64,000 bases of DNA from Prado023 sp963818445 (GCA_963818445.1 CAWFSG010000003.1:1-64000), one strand, 5' to 3'; positions 43,101 through 52,265 are shown, counted from the first letter of the stretch. Notes: generated by a model from the letters alone, not told the origin. Translations and numbers: made by a program.

Positions 43101-45237
43101 GAAGACCACTCCCGGCACCGGTGGGCTGTTCTCCGCAACCATCGACCCGTGGAAGTGCACGGGCTGCCTGGAGTGCATCGAGGTGTGCGGCCCCAGCGCC
43201 CTGACCCCGCTCGACCAGGACGCCGAGGTGCTGAACACCCTGCAGGAGCGCTTCGAGTTCTCCACCTCGCTGCCCGCGACCCCCAAGCGCTTCTCCGAGG
43301 GCGCGATCGGCGAGGACGGCGAGCTCAAGCGCCTGCTTCTCGAGCGCCCCAACTTCTACTCCACAGCCGGCGGTCACGGCGCCTGCCGCGGCTGCGGCGA
43401 GGTCACCGCCATCCGCCTGGTGATGGCCACCAGCCACGCCGTCGGTGACGAGCGGCGCCGGACGCACCTGCGCCAGCTCGAGGCCCTGTCCGCGCGACTG
43501 GCGGCGAAGCTCGACTCCCTGGACCCGTCCGAGTCCGAGCGTCGCGCACGGATCGAGTCGATCATCGACACCCTGGACAAGCGCCTCTACCTCTACGAGG
43601 GCGGCCCGACCGGCAACGGTCCGGCTCCGATCGTCATCGCGAATGCCACTGGCTGCAGCAGCGTCTACGCCTCCACGATGCCGTACAACTCCTACCTCGA
43701 TCCCTGGGTCAACAGCCTGTTCCAGGACTCCTCCCCGCTGGCCAAGGGCATCTTCGAGGGGATCTCGGCGCAGACCGTGCCCGATGTCCGTGCGATGCGC
43801 CTGGCCGAGCTGGAGCTCGCCGACGCCTACGACCCGGCCGACCACGAGCTGGAGCTGCGGATGCTCTCGTGGGAGCAGTTCACCCCCGAGGAGCTGCACC
43901 TGCTGCCCACGGTGATGACGATCGGTGGCGACGGCGCGACCTACGACATCGGCTTCGGCGCCCTGTCGCGGGTGCTGGCCAGCGACACCCCGATCAAGGC
44001 GCTGGTGCTGAACTCCGGGGCCTACTCCAACACCGGTGGCCAGGCCTCCACGTCGAGCTACACCGGGCAGGACTCCGACCTCGCCCGGTTCGGCGGTGCC
44101 CACCACGGCAAGCACGAGTCGCGCAAGGAGCTCGGCCTGCTGGCCTCGTTCCACCCGAACGTGTTCGCCTGTGCGACCTCCACAGCCATGCACGCGCACT
44201 TCATGGCAGCGACCATGCAGATACTGGACTACCCGGCGGCCGCCGTCATGGACGTCTACACGCCCTGCGGCTCCGAGCACGGGATCCCCGAGGCCTCGTC
44301 GAACGCCCGGGCGCGCCTGGCCGTCGAGAGCAGGATGCACCCGCTGTTCGTGCACGATCCGCGCCGCGGCTCGACCCTGCACGACTGGTTCTCGCTGGAC
44401 GGCAACCCGGACATCGACAAGACCTGGACGAGCTCCACCCTGGAGTACGTCGACGACGCCGACCAGGTGCAGCTGCTGACCACGGCCCTGACCCCGGCCG
44501 TGTTCGCGCTGGGTGAGGTCCGGTTCTCCAAGCAGTTCACGCGCCTGGCGCCCGAGGACGAGGAGGCGGCCGTCCTCATCGAGGACTACGTCGAGATGAC
44601 CGTGGCCCAGCGCGGTGACCGGATCCCCTACATCCACGCCACCGACGGCGACCGGCGCCTGATCAAGGTGGCGTGCTCGGACGCGGTCGTCCACCTCGTC
44701 GAGGACCGGCGTCGGTACTGGCAGACGCTGCAGTACCTCTCCGGCGTCCACGAGGCGCAGCTGACCGCGCTGCACCGATCGGACTTCGAGGAGCTCAAGG
44801 CCAAGTACGAGCAGGCAACGACTGCCCGGGAGGCGTCCCTGGACGACATCGCCCGCGCGATGTCCGACCTCGCGACCTCCAGCCGCGCACCGAGCGGCGC
44901 AGGGATGGCCGGCGGGTTCGGCGGCGGCTTTGGCGGCGGCCCCGGATCGGCGGCCGGCGCCACCAGCGCGCCTGCCCCCTCGGCCGGCTCGGCCGTGGGC
45001 GTGATGACCGGTCCGGTCCATCTCGACCCGGCCGACGAGCACCTGTGCAACGACTGCGGCACCTGCTACCAGGAGCTGCCGCAGTTCTTCGAGAAGACCA
45101 CCGTGGTCATCGACGGCACGGCCCGGCAGATCGCCCGCATGATCCCGGGGGCGGCCGAGCGGGTCGAGGTCACCCCGGAGATCGCCAAGCGGATCGAGCG
45201 CGTGAAGGCGACGTGCGACGCGGAGATCATCCGATGA
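40198..45237 (+). CDS. nifJ: Pyruvate:ferredoxin (flavodoxin) oxidoreductase, extended single-chain form
   Basis: 1679 residues, against about 1180 for a usual single-chain PFOR. In order: pyrimidine-binding domain (GYPITPSTEISELFE), domain II/III, gamma domain (RFHSVGGYGTIATGKLL, about 560), two 4Fe-4S motifs CTGCMECALVC (~855) and CTGCLECIEVC (~986) separated by an unusual ~110-residue helical insert, then the TPP domain with CRGCGE (~1062), GDGATYDIGFGAL (~1244) and the distant TPCGSEHG cysteine (~1357), so the proximal cluster is complete. After a Gly/Ala/Pro linker comes an extra segment with CNDCGTCYQELPQFF (~1616). It oxidises pyruvate to acetyl-CoA and reduces ferredoxin. It overlaps the next gene by ATGA. 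Confidence 0.92.
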   Translation: MSDQQPRFPGLPSVINGNGAVAHVMRHVCGGVIGYPITPSTEISELFEAARAEGGVNVWGKHPFFFEPEGEHSAQSGALGAALTGGQFISNASSSQGILYAMESHYVTVGKKTGGFVLQVAARVVSKHSLNVMAGHDDVYALLSAGYTILFGSNPQEAADLAAISYRSSALSLIPVANAMDGFSTSHMLSEALMPEPELLREYLGDPAGRVKCPTVAQEMLFGAKGRVFQLTQYLDRHRDDLRPADLTGLQSYLADNAEKVEADNAGDLVAETLAWVPEELHGQWRRQWRNSLEKGTRQMVPALVDVNNPGLTGPVQNQPDFQAGAADHRTHFANAVPSLVRQAMEEYSELTGRTYAPVLTYDCEDADYIMVGLGSITDDVRAVLPYLRSQGLKVGVVSVKMLQPFPEAELVAALSGAKAVTVLERSDQTALTSLVTSALFKGRANSEPAAVSGQPGAPQYDGIPALAATPRLTTAIFGLGGHDVQPRHIIAAFQNMVDGSTAPLIYLGSQFFSTDASTAMAEVQSRMRAAYPETELMALETKPNPRLLPESAMRIRFHSVGGYGTIATGKLLTDILAGVLGMHSKSAPKYGSEKSGAPTNYYITLSPEPVLITNAELEEVEVVISPDHKAFIHTNPLKGLVEGGTFMLQSDLTPEEVWRELPRYARRTIRERNIRFLVVDAFAVAKRHAPTPDLETRMMGIAFIGAVAAHVDRVSAGASQEEILAKVQAQIVKKFGGKGTKVVEGNMAVIREGIEAADVVDYDTPEFLAIDELPPALTLHTISTSSDMCGSSSGASALFDPAYYEDLIARPFREGTIGEAPVLPGIGLFMPAGTSSAKDKGLFRRTVPEFHADLCTGCMECALVCPDAAIPNTVHEIHDLLLTAIKDLDVTEPQREALRGLVYPVAEKVRESYRADKSDRAFTDVVAAAVATLDVDQLSLRRTLDQLVAALAIYPVARTRPFFDAMEKTTPGTGGLFSATIDPWKCTGCLECIEVCGPSALTPLDQDAEVLNTLQERFEFSTSLPATPKRFSEGAIGEDGELKRLLLERPNFYSTAGGHGACRGCGEVTAIRLVMATSHAVGDERRRTHLRQLEALSARLAAKLDSLDPSESERRARIESIIDTLDKRLYLYEGGPTGNGPAPIVIANATGCSSVYASTMPYNSYLDPWVNSLFQDSSPLAKGIFEGISAQTVPDVRAMRLAELELADAYDPADHELELRMLSWEQFTPEELHLLPTVMTIGGDGATYDIGFGALSRVLASDTPIKALVLNSGAYSNTGGQASTSSYTGQDSDLARFGGAHHGKHESRKELGLLASFHPNVFACATSTAMHAHFMAATMQILDYPAAAVMDVYTPCGSEHGIPEASSNARARLAVESRMHPLFVHDPRRGSTLHDWFSLDGNPDIDKTWTSSTLEYVDDADQVQLLTTALTPAVFALGEVRFSKQFTRLAPEDEEAAVLIEDYVEMTVAQRGDRIPYIHATDGDRRLIKVACSDAVVHLVEDRRRYWQTLQYLSGVHEAQLTALHRSDFEELKAKYEQATTAREASLDDIARAMSDLATSSRAPSGAGMAGGFGGGFGGGPGSAAGATSAPAPSAGSAVGVMTGPVHLDPADEHLCNDCGTCYQELPQFFEKTTVVIDGTARQIARMIPGAAERVEVTPEIAKRIERVKATCDAEIIR

Positions 45238-48075
45238 GCGCTGAGCAGCCGGCCGGCTCGGACGACCTGCACCGCTATGTCGAGGCCAGCACCACGCTGG
45301 AGGACAGTCGCACCCAGGTCGAGGTGCTCGAGCACTCCGAGTCGGTGGAGACCTTCACCCACCAGATGGACCTGCTCAAGCGCCGGCTGCTCACCGAGCC
45401 GCGCGCGTTCCGCGAGCTGTTCATCTCCGAGGGCATGGCGGCGGTGGCCTGGGAGTTCCAGCAGCCCGAGCTGAGCCCGGAGTTCACCCGCACCCTCTGG
45501 TCGATGCTCCTGCGCGAGGACGACGCCGGCACGGTGCTGATGCGGTTCCTCTGGAACCTGCCGTTGGGCAAGAAGCGCATGTTCATCCGGGCAATCGACG
45601 CCCACCTGTCGGACCGGTACCCGATGTTCGACGGGCTGTCCAAGGACTGGCCGGCGGGCAACAGCATCCCGCCCTACGTGCGCGGCCCCGAGGACCGTGC
45701 CCACGACTTCGGGCTGGTCAACCAGGGGTACCTGGGCTACATGAACCTGGGCTACACCGCCCGCGACATCGACCTCCTCGTATGGCTGGAGGCCATGCGC
45801 GACAAGCAGTGCTCGGACAAGCCGTGCGAGCTGGGCATCTTCCTCAACGACTGCAAGGAGCCCACAGGCGGCTGCCCCGTGCAGATCCACATCCCGGAGA
45901 TGATCGAGCTGGTCGGCAACGGCCGGTTCCGCGAGGCCCTGCAGCTCATCGAGTCGTGCAACCCGCTGCCCGACGTCACCGGCCGGGTCTGCCCGCAGGA
46001 GCTGCAGTGCCAGGGCGTGTGCGTCCAGAACAAGCTGCCGATCGCGATCGGCCAGCTGGAGTGGTTCCTTCCCCAGCGCGAGAAGCTGGTCAACCCGGGT
46101 GGCGCAGCTGCGGCACTCTCCGGGCGCCCCGACCCCTGGCGGTCTGCCACCAAGCCGCCGGTGGCGATCGTCGGCTCCGGGCCGTCCGGGCTGATCAACG
46201 CCTACCTGCTGGCCTCCGAGGGCTTCCCCGTCACGGTGTTCGAGGCGTTCCACGCCCTCGGCGGGGTGCTGCGCTACGGCATCCCGGAGTTCCGCCTGCC
46301 CAACGACCTGATCGACGACGTGGTCGGCAAGATCCGCCTGCTCGGCGGGCGGTTCGTGCAGAACTTCGTCGTCGGCAAGACCGCCACCCTCCAGGACCTG
46401 CGCGACGCCGGGTTCCACCGGATCTTCGTGGGCACCGGAGCGGGCCTGCCCCGGTTCATGAACGTCCCCGGCGAGCACCTGCTCAACGTCATGAGCGCCA
46501 ACGAGTTCCTCACCCGCGTGAACCTCATGCAGGGCCTGCGCGCGGACTACGAGACCCCGCTGCCCGAGACGAAGGGCAAGGAGGTGCTGGTCATCGGCGG
46601 CGGCAACACCGCGATGGACGCCGCACGCACCGCCCAGAGGCTCGGCGGCAACGTCACGATCGTCTACCGGCGCACCCGCTCGGAGATGCCCGCTCGCGTC
46701 GAGGAGCTGCACCACGCGCTCGAGGAGGGCATCGCCCTGCGCGAGCTGTGCGCGCCGTCGGAGTTCCTCGGCGACGACAAGACCGGCTTCGTCACCGCAG
46801 CCACGCTGGAGATCATGGAGCTCGGCGAGCCCGACGAGTCCGGGCGCCGGCGCCCCATCTCCACCGGCCGCACCGAGACCATGCACGCCGACCTGGTGAT
46901 CATGGCCCTGGGCAACGCCGCCAACCCGATCATCAAGGACTCCGAGCCCCGGCTCAACACGTCCAAGTGGGGCACGATCGTCCTGGACCACGCGGGCTCG
47001 CAGGAGACGACGCTGGAGGGCGTCTTCACCGGCGGCGACGCGGCGCGCGGCGGATCGACGGCGATCGCGGCAGCCGGCGACGGCCGGGCCGCGGCCAACG
47101 AGATCCTCGGTGAGGCCTCCCTGCCGGCCGATGTCGTGCGCGACATGGTCGCCCGCGCCCTGGAGTACACCGAGCTCGGGACCACCGCGCAGCGGATCCT
47201 CGCCCGGTCGCACCTGTCCGACGGGATCGAGGAGTTCACTGTCAGCTCCCCGCTGATCGCGGCCGCGGCCCAGGCGGGCCAGTTCGTCCGCCTGCTCCCC
47301 CGCTCCGACGGCGAGCTGATCCCGCTCACGCTGGCCGACTGGGACGTCGAGGCCGGCACCATCTGCCTGGTCGTGCAGGGCGTGGGCACCAGCAGCATCG
47401 AGATCAACGCGATGGAGGTCGGGGACGCGTTCACGGGCATCGCCGGACCCCTGGGCCGCCCGAGCGAGATCCACTCGTACGGCGCCGACGAGACCGTGGT
47501 GTTCACCGCCGGCGGCCTGGGACTGCCCCCGGTGTACCCGATCATGCGAGAGCACCTGCGGCGCGGGAACCACGTCACCCTGATCTCCGGCTTCCGCAGC
47601 GCGGACCTGATGTTCTGGACCGGCCCCGATGAGCGGGTGGGTCGGCTGCAGGCGGAGTTCGGCGACCAGCTCGAGGTCATCTACACGACCAACGACGGCT
47701 CGTTCGGCGTCCCCGGGTTCGTGACCGGCCCGCTGGAGGAGATGCTCGAGGCCAACCAGCGCGGCGAGGGTCGCACGGTGGCCGAGGTCGTGACGATCGG
47801 CCCACCGATGATGATGCGTGCGGTCAGCGACCTGAGCATGCGGTTCGGCACGCCCGTGCGTGGCCAGCCTGAACTCGATCATGGTCGACGCCACCGGCAT
47901 GTGCGGGGCGTGCATGGTGCCGGTCGTCATCGACGGGAAGATGATCCGCAAGCACGCGTGCATCGACGGCCCGGAGATCGACTCGCACATCATCGACTGG
48001 GACAAGTTCCTGCCGCGGTTCGGCCAGTTCCGCGCGCAGGAGGCGGCGAGCCGAGCGGCGCACGGGCTGGGCTGA
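45234..48075 (+). CDS. NfnAB-like NAD(P)H:ferredoxin flavoprotein, one frameshift
   Basis: Reconstructed at about 946 residues. An unrecognised N-terminal domain of ~180 residues precedes a GltD/NfnB-type unit: Cys-rich KQCSDKPC to GGCPV and GRVCPQELQCQGVC, FAD loop VAIVGSGPSGLINAYLLASE (~310) and NAD(P) loop VLVIGGGNTAMDAARTAQ (~451). An FNR/PyrK-like (NfnA) module follows from ~660 (AGQFVRLL, FTAGGLGLPPVYPI), ending in the 2Fe-2S segment GMCGACMVPV with HACIDGP. The frame moves +1 at the CCC run 47852-47854, just before SLNSIMVDATG. NfnAB enzymes transfer electrons among ferredoxin, NADH and NADPH, some by bifurcation. The ATGA overlap with PFOR makes it the likely electron acceptor. Confidence 0.87.
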
Positions 48076-48168
48076 CCGCCGGCCAGGGCATCGACCCGCA
48101 TTCGTCGCCAGGGGTCGGGACAGTCACAATGGAGGCCTGCCGCCACCACCGGTACTCGAGGGGATCCC

Positions 48169-48570
48169 ATGGGCCTACCGTCAGTTGCCAGCGTTGCCGG
48201 TCGGGCCTCCGGCCTGGCCGACCGGGCGGTCGAGGCGTACCGCACCCGGCTCGAGGCCCAGGTCCAGCGGCGCCGGATCGAGAGCCTCCGACTGAGCATG
48301 CTGGTGAACGCCTCCCTGGCCGCCGTCGGGATGGTCGTCGACGTCGTCGCACTCCAGGTGCGCGTCAACGCGCTGCAACAGGCCCTCGACGAGGCCGTCG
48401 CCGCCGGGGACCTCGAGACTGCAGAGGTGCTGCGGGGTGAGCAGGTGGCGATGCTCAAGGAGCCGCAGGCCTCAGCGCGACTCATGGCGACCCTGGCCGA
48501 GTACATCCCCGCCGTGCTGGCCGAGCAGAGTGGCCGCGACGGTCGGGTGATCGAGGGCGACGTGGTGTGA
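48169..48570 (+). CDS. Hypothetical coiled-coil protein with one membrane-like segment
   Basis: 133 residues. A basic amphipathic N-terminal half (RTRLEAQVQRRRIESLRLSM) is followed by a hydrophobic segment SMLVNASLAAVGMVVDVVAL (about 43-62) and a helical, heptad-like region ALQQALDEAVAAGDLETAEV. AGGGGA precedes the ATG. I recognise no family. It lies 93 bases after the PFOR/NfnAB-like pair on the same strand. Confidence 0.6.
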   Translation: MGLPSVASVAGRASGLADRAVEAYRTRLEAQVQRRRIESLRLSMLVNASLAAVGMVVDVVALQVRVNALQQALDEAVAAGDLETAEVLRGEQVAMLKEPQASARLMATLAEYIPAVLAEQSGRDGRVIEGDVV

Positions 48571-48583
48571 TCGGCGCCGGGGC

Positions 48584-48628
48584 CTGATCCGCGCCGTCTG
48601 ATCCGCGCCGGTCTGATCCGCGCCGGCT
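48584..48628. repeat. Short tandem repeat (CTGATCCGCGCCG)x3
   Basis: Three units of 14-16 bases starting at 48584, 48598 and 48613, in the gap between two hypothetical genes. A fourth degenerate unit may precede them. Confidence 0.65.
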
Positions 48629-48701
48629 CACGTCGCGCCGCCCGCACGCCGATAGAGCCCTCAGGGCACCTCACGGTGGTGCCGACTGGAGGGCTGCCAC
48701 C

Positions 48702-49385
48702 ATGGTCGGGACGGCGGACGCGGCTGTCGCGATGACCGCAGTCGCCGGCCACGCCATCGGCGCGCGAACCTTCCTCGTGCTCGGCCTGCTCGCGTGGCTC
48801 GGCTGGCTGGGGTTCCGGGCCTGGGCCCTGGGCACACGCCCCTACATCACGCTCGGCGTCGTCCTGGCCCTGCTGCTGCCAGCACTGTGGACCGAGTTCC
48901 GCTGGCTGAGCGTCCAGGCGGCGGCCACCACCGCCGTCCAGCAGCTGGCCGGAGACCCCGCAGCCCGGGTCCAGTGCCAGCGCGCCCTGGGCACGTTCCT
49001 CTGGGCGGGGGCCGACCTGGGACGGGTCGAGTGGGACGAGCCGGACCGGGCGTGGCTCACCCTGGAGACCTGCCAGCACCTCGGCAGCTGGTTGCGATCG
49101 GACCACTCGGCGCCCACCCTGGACGAGGCCATCGCCGTCCATGTCCTCACCCACGAGGCGATGCACGTCGCCGGGGACCGCAACGAGGCGACCACCGAGT
49201 GCCGGGCCCTGCAGCACGACGCACGCACCGTCGTCCTGCTCGGGGGCACAGCCGAGCAGGGATCGGCGCTCGCGCAGCGGATCGCCACGGACGTCTACCC
49301 GAGGATGTCCGACGAGTACCGCTCGTCCGAGTGCCGCGCAGGCGGCGCCCTCGACCGCACCCCCGACGACACCAGCTGGCCGTGA
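48702..49385 (+). CDS. Membrane-anchored HExxH protein, putative metallopeptidase
   Basis: 227 residues. Two or three N-terminal helices (about 5-22, 24-42 and 50-66) precede an extracytoplasmic domain. THEAMHVAGDRNEATTECRA (about 150-169) holds HEAMH, a zinc HExxH motif, with a downstream Glu in NEATTEC as possible third ligand. Four Cys (VQCQRAL, ETCQHL, TECRAL, SSECRAG) could form disulfides. GGAGGG precedes ATG 48702. No family recognised; protease activity is a hypothesis. Confidence 0.65.
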   Translation: MVGTADAAVAMTAVAGHAIGARTFLVLGLLAWLGWLGFRAWALGTRPYITLGVVLALLLPALWTEFRWLSVQAAATTAVQQLAGDPAARVQCQRALGTFLWAGADLGRVEWDEPDRAWLTLETCQHLGSWLRSDHSAPTLDEAIAVHVLTHEAMHVAGDRNEATTECRALQHDARTVVLLGGTAEQGSALAQRIATDVYPRMSDEYRSSECRAGGALDRTPDDTSWP

Positions 49386-49451
49386 GCACAACCGCAACCG
49401 CCACCGCACGATCGGTCCGGATCTGCGACCATCCGCGGTCGCGTGGACGGA

Positions 49452-50558
49452 TCAATCCGGGATCGGGCCGCGCGAAAGCGGACCGATCGGGCTGGGATCG
49501 GCCTCCCCTCGGGCCCCGGTGGCAGCCAGGGCCGTGTGCGGCAGCACGGCGGCGAAGGCCCTGGTCATCCCCGGGATCCGGCTCACGAAGTGGATCTCGG
49601 TGGGCTCGACGTCGAGCAGTGAGGCCTTGACCGCGTTGATCGCCGGACCGTACTCGATCCGAGTGCAGCCGAGGTCGACGGCAAGGTCGATGGAGTCGAG
49701 CAGGACGTTCTCGTAGGCGTGGTGGGTCCCACCCTCGGGACGGTCGAACACCCCGGACAGCAGGGCCAGGGTCCGCCCGCTGCGCAGGAACGAGTGGTAG
49801 CCCACCGGTTCCTGGCCCACATGTGCCACGAGGTGGACGAGGTCCTCGGAGTCCACCGACCAGTGGGCGTCCACAATCTGCTCGTAGAGCTCCCGGAACG
49901 GCGGGTCCGGGGGACGGGGAAGCGCGTACCCGCGCGCGAGGACGGACCGCAGGTCGTCGGGCATTGGTCCGGTGAGCCGTTGGACGGTGCCGCCCCGGTT
50001 GGCGAACCGGCGGACCTTGCGCTCCAGGTTCCGGTGGTCGCCCAGGATCTGGCGCCGGGTTCCCTCGTCAGGCGAGAGCGTGGTGACCCCGACCCAGGGC
50101 CACGTGGTGTGCGGCAGCGCCGGGGACTGGCCGGCCCGCTCCATGATCGCGCCGAGGGCATACCGTCGCGACAGCCAGGAGATCGCCGCAGCCACGAACC
50201 CCTCCCGGTCCACTCCGGGTGCGACCAGGCCCGGGCACGCGATCGAGTCCGTTCCCACGCCCGTGCGCTCCCAGTACCAGATCGGTGGGCCGAACTGCAT
50301 CGCCCGCCGAGCGGCGGGCTGCGCGAAGAGCCCGGTGCCGCTGTCGCGACAGACGACGACCAGCGCTGCACCCTTGACCTGGTCCCCGGACAGCATCCGC
50401 AGGATCCCCGGGCGCGTCAGCCGGCTGCGCACAGACAGGGTCGCCTCGTAGGCGTCGAGCACCCGCTCGTCGGCCCCGAGTTCCTCGAGGTCCGCCCCCA
50501 ACTGGTCCCGCTCCCGTGCCGAGAACGGCGTGTCCCCCACCGTGAACCGGATGGACAT
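49452..50558 (-). CDS. GNAT/FemAB-like acyltransferase fold protein
   Basis: 368 residues, starting MSIRFTVGDTPFSARERDQL. The C-terminal half (HLVAHVGQEPVGYHSFLRSG, LALLSGVFDRPEGGTHHAYE, LLDSIDLAVDLGCTRIEYGP) has the order of a GNAT/peptidogalycan acyltransferase domain with an acetyl-CoA-like site. It may aminoacylate or acylate a cell-envelope or small-molecule substrate. ATG 50558 lies 7 nt after TAGCCT; a longer frame to 51287 is antisense to the SDR gene and was rejected. Confidence 0.75.
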   Translation of the reverse strand: MSIRFTVGDTPFSARERDQLGADLEELGADERVLDAYEATLSVRSRLTRPGILRMLSGDQVKGAALVVVCRDSGTGLFAQPAARRAMQFGPPIWYWERTGVGTDSIACPGLVAPGVDREGFVAAAISWLSRRYALGAIMERAGQSPALPHTTWPWVGVTTLSPDEGTRRQILGDHRNLERKVRRFANRGGTVQRLTGPMPDDLRSVLARGYALPRPPDPPFRELYEQIVDAHWSVDSEDLVHLVAHVGQEPVGYHSFLRSGRTLALLSGVFDRPEGGTHHAYENVLLDSIDLAVDLGCTRIEYGPAINAVKASLLDVEPTEIHFVSRIPGMTRAFAAVLPHTALAATGARGEADPSPIGPLSRGPIPD

Positions 50559-50565
50559 GAGCGCG

Positions 50566-50571
50566 AGGCTA
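50566..50571 (-). promoter_or_regulatory. -10 element, leaderless start of 50558
   Basis: TAGCCT on the minus strand, 7 nt before the ATG at 50558. It is back to back with the promoter at 50628. Confidence 0.55.
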
Positions 50572-50627
50572 CCCCGGTGACACCCCTCCCACCAGACCTC
50601 GCCCGTGCCGGCGACGACGCCCACCGC

Positions 50628-50633
50628 TACCGT
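50628..50633 (+). promoter_or_regulatory. -10 element, leaderless start of 50641
   Basis: TACCGT, 7 nt before the GTG at 50641. Confidence 0.55.
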
Positions 50634-50640
50634 GGCACCC

Positions 50641-51432
50641 GTGATCCCCTTCTCGTTGTCCGGTCGCACCGCGCTGGTCACCGGTGCGGGAAGCCCGACC
50701 GGGATCGGGATGGCGACCGCCCGGCTCCTGGCCACGATGGGCGCCGACGTGTGGCTGACCGCGACCACGGATCGCGTCCACGAGAGGGCCGCCGAGCTGC
50801 GGGCCGACGGCCTGACCGCTGATGCGCTCGTGGCCGACCTCACGGATGCGGATGAGGCGGCAGCCACGGTGCAGGCCGCGGCCACCGCCAACGGGCTGCA
50901 CATCGTGGTCAACAACGCCGGGATGGCCAGCGTCGGGATGGTCGACCCCACCGCGGAGGCCGGAGACCTCGCGGTCATGCCACTGCGGTCCTGGCACGAC
51001 GGGCTGGCCCGGAACCTGGATACGGCGTTCCTCGTGACCCGGGCCGCCATCCCGCACATGCGTGCCGCGGGATGGGGCCGGATCGTCATGGTGGCCTCCG
51101 TGACCGGCCCGGTGCTGGCCATGCGCTCGGAACCCGTGTACGCGGCCGCCAAGGCGGGCATGGTCGGGCTCATGCGAGCCCTGGCCGTGGATCTCGCAGG
51201 CGACGGCATCACCGCGAACGCCGTGGCGCCGGGCTGGATCGCGACCGGCTCGCAGCTGCCCCACGAGGTGCGTGAGGGCCAGCACACCCCAGTCGGGCGC
51301 AGCGGCCGACCCGAGGAGGTGGCTGCCGCAGTGGCGTGGTTCGCCTCGCCGGAGGCGTCGTACTGCAGCGGTCAGCTGCTTGTCGTGGATGGCGCGGCGG
51401 GGATCGCCGAGGAGCGCGCGCTTCCCCTGTGA
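50641..51432 (+). CDS. Short-chain dehydrogenase/reductase
   Basis: 263 residues, classical SDR. The cofactor loop ALVTGAGSPTGIGMATARLL (about 10-29), VNNAG (about 86-90), the catalytic Ser region VMVASVTGP and YAAAKAG (Tyr and Lys, about 164-170) are complete, as is the AVAPGWIATG segment after it. It oxidises or reduces an alcohol/ketone with NAD(P); substrate unknown, FabG-like. GTG 50641 is favoured by TACCGT 7 nt upstream; GTG 50605 is the alternative. Divergent from the GNAT-like gene. Confidence 0.9.
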   Translation: MIPFSLSGRTALVTGAGSPTGIGMATARLLATMGADVWLTATTDRVHERAAELRADGLTADALVADLTDADEAAATVQAAATANGLHIVVNNAGMASVGMVDPTAEAGDLAVMPLRSWHDGLARNLDTAFLVTRAAIPHMRAAGWGRIVMVASVTGPVLAMRSEPVYAAAKAGMVGLMRALAVDLAGDGITANAVAPGWIATGSQLPHEVREGQHTPVGRSGRPEEVAAAVAWFASPEASYCSGQLLVVDGAAGIAEERALPL

Positions 51433-51528
51433 CGGGCCTTGGGCGGGTGCCCGGTCGGTGAGTTGACGATCGGGTCGGGGCGCGTCAGGTCACCCCCCGG
51501 CACCGCCCGGCCAGCGCGTCGTGTGCGG

Positions 51529-51534
51529 TAGTTT
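51529..51534 (+). promoter_or_regulatory. -10 element, leaderless start of 51542
   Basis: TAGTTT, 7 nt before the GTG at 51542. It argues against the earlier GTG at 51521. Confidence 0.55.
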
Positions 51535-51541
51535 CGACCCC

Positions 51542-52258
51542 GTGCCCGTTGCTGTCCCCATCGTCGCCGGGACCGCCATCCGGGGGGTGGCGGCCACCGT
51601 CATGATGCGCGGCGTGCTCGAGCGGCACCCCAACGCCTTCCTGATCACCCTGGCCCACTTCGGCGTCGCCATGTCGCTGGATCGATCCCAGGACCACATC
51701 TACTCCGACATCGAGGCCGGGCTCGAGGCGCAGGGCCGGGACCCCGGCTCGCCGGTCGTCCTCGTGGGCCACTCCCAGGGAGGCCTGGCCTCGCTGCGGT
51801 ACGCGGTCGACCACCCGGACCAGGTCAAGCACGTGATCAGCGTCGGAGCGCCGTGGCGCGGGTCCGTCAGCGCCCAACGGATCTCCCGTCTGTTCTCGTG
51901 GACGGGACGCAACCTGACCCCCGCCCTGAGCGACATGGCCGAGGGCTCGCCGTTCCTGACCGCACTGCACGCCGACGTCCCTGCGATCGCCGACCGGATC
52001 ACCAACATCTACAGCACGCACGAGCTGTTCATCCAGCCCTACATCAACGCCCACATGGACGTGCCCGGGGTGGAGAACGTCCTGATCGCCACCGAGGACG
52101 AGTACCGCCGGCACCTGCGCGCGTTCCCGGAGCTCGAGGCCGACGACCACATCCTCGGCCGCGTCACGCACCTGGGGGAGATGAGCTCGCCGGAGGTGCG
52201 CTCGCGGATCTGGGCCAAGGTCGATGAGGTGACCGAGCGGGTCCGGCGCGGGGACTGA
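51542..52258 (+). CDS. Alpha/beta hydrolase, lipase-like
   Basis: 238 residues. The nucleophile elbow is VVLVGHSQGGLASL (GxSxG, Ser about residue 74), with a likely acid in the region IYSTHELFIQ and a His near VTHLGEMSSPEV. The first part is short and lacks a signal peptide. Probably a cytoplasmic esterase/lipase; substrate unknown. It converges on a lysophospholipid acyltransferase gene, eight bases away, which hints at a lipid context. Confidence 0.8.
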   Translation: MPVAVPIVAGTAIRGVAATVMMRGVLERHPNAFLITLAHFGVAMSLDRSQDHIYSDIEAGLEAQGRDPGSPVVLVGHSQGGLASLRYAVDHPDQVKHVISVGAPWRGSVSAQRISRLFSWTGRNLTPALSDMAEGSPFLTALHADVPAIADRITNIYSTHELFIQPYINAHMDVPGVENVLIATEDEYRRHLRAFPELEADDHILGRVTHLGEMSSPEVRSRIWAKVDEVTERVRRGD

Positions 52259-52265
52259 CCGGCCG

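Noticed and set aside
45066..49409. 1447-residue minus-strand ORF
   Set aside because: Antisense shadow of the NfnAB-like gene and its neighbours.
52039..52265. Extension of the PlsC-like open frame into the alpha/beta hydrolase gene
   Set aside because: Arises from the frame change at 52425; the restored frame stops at 52266, just past the convergent hydrolase gene.
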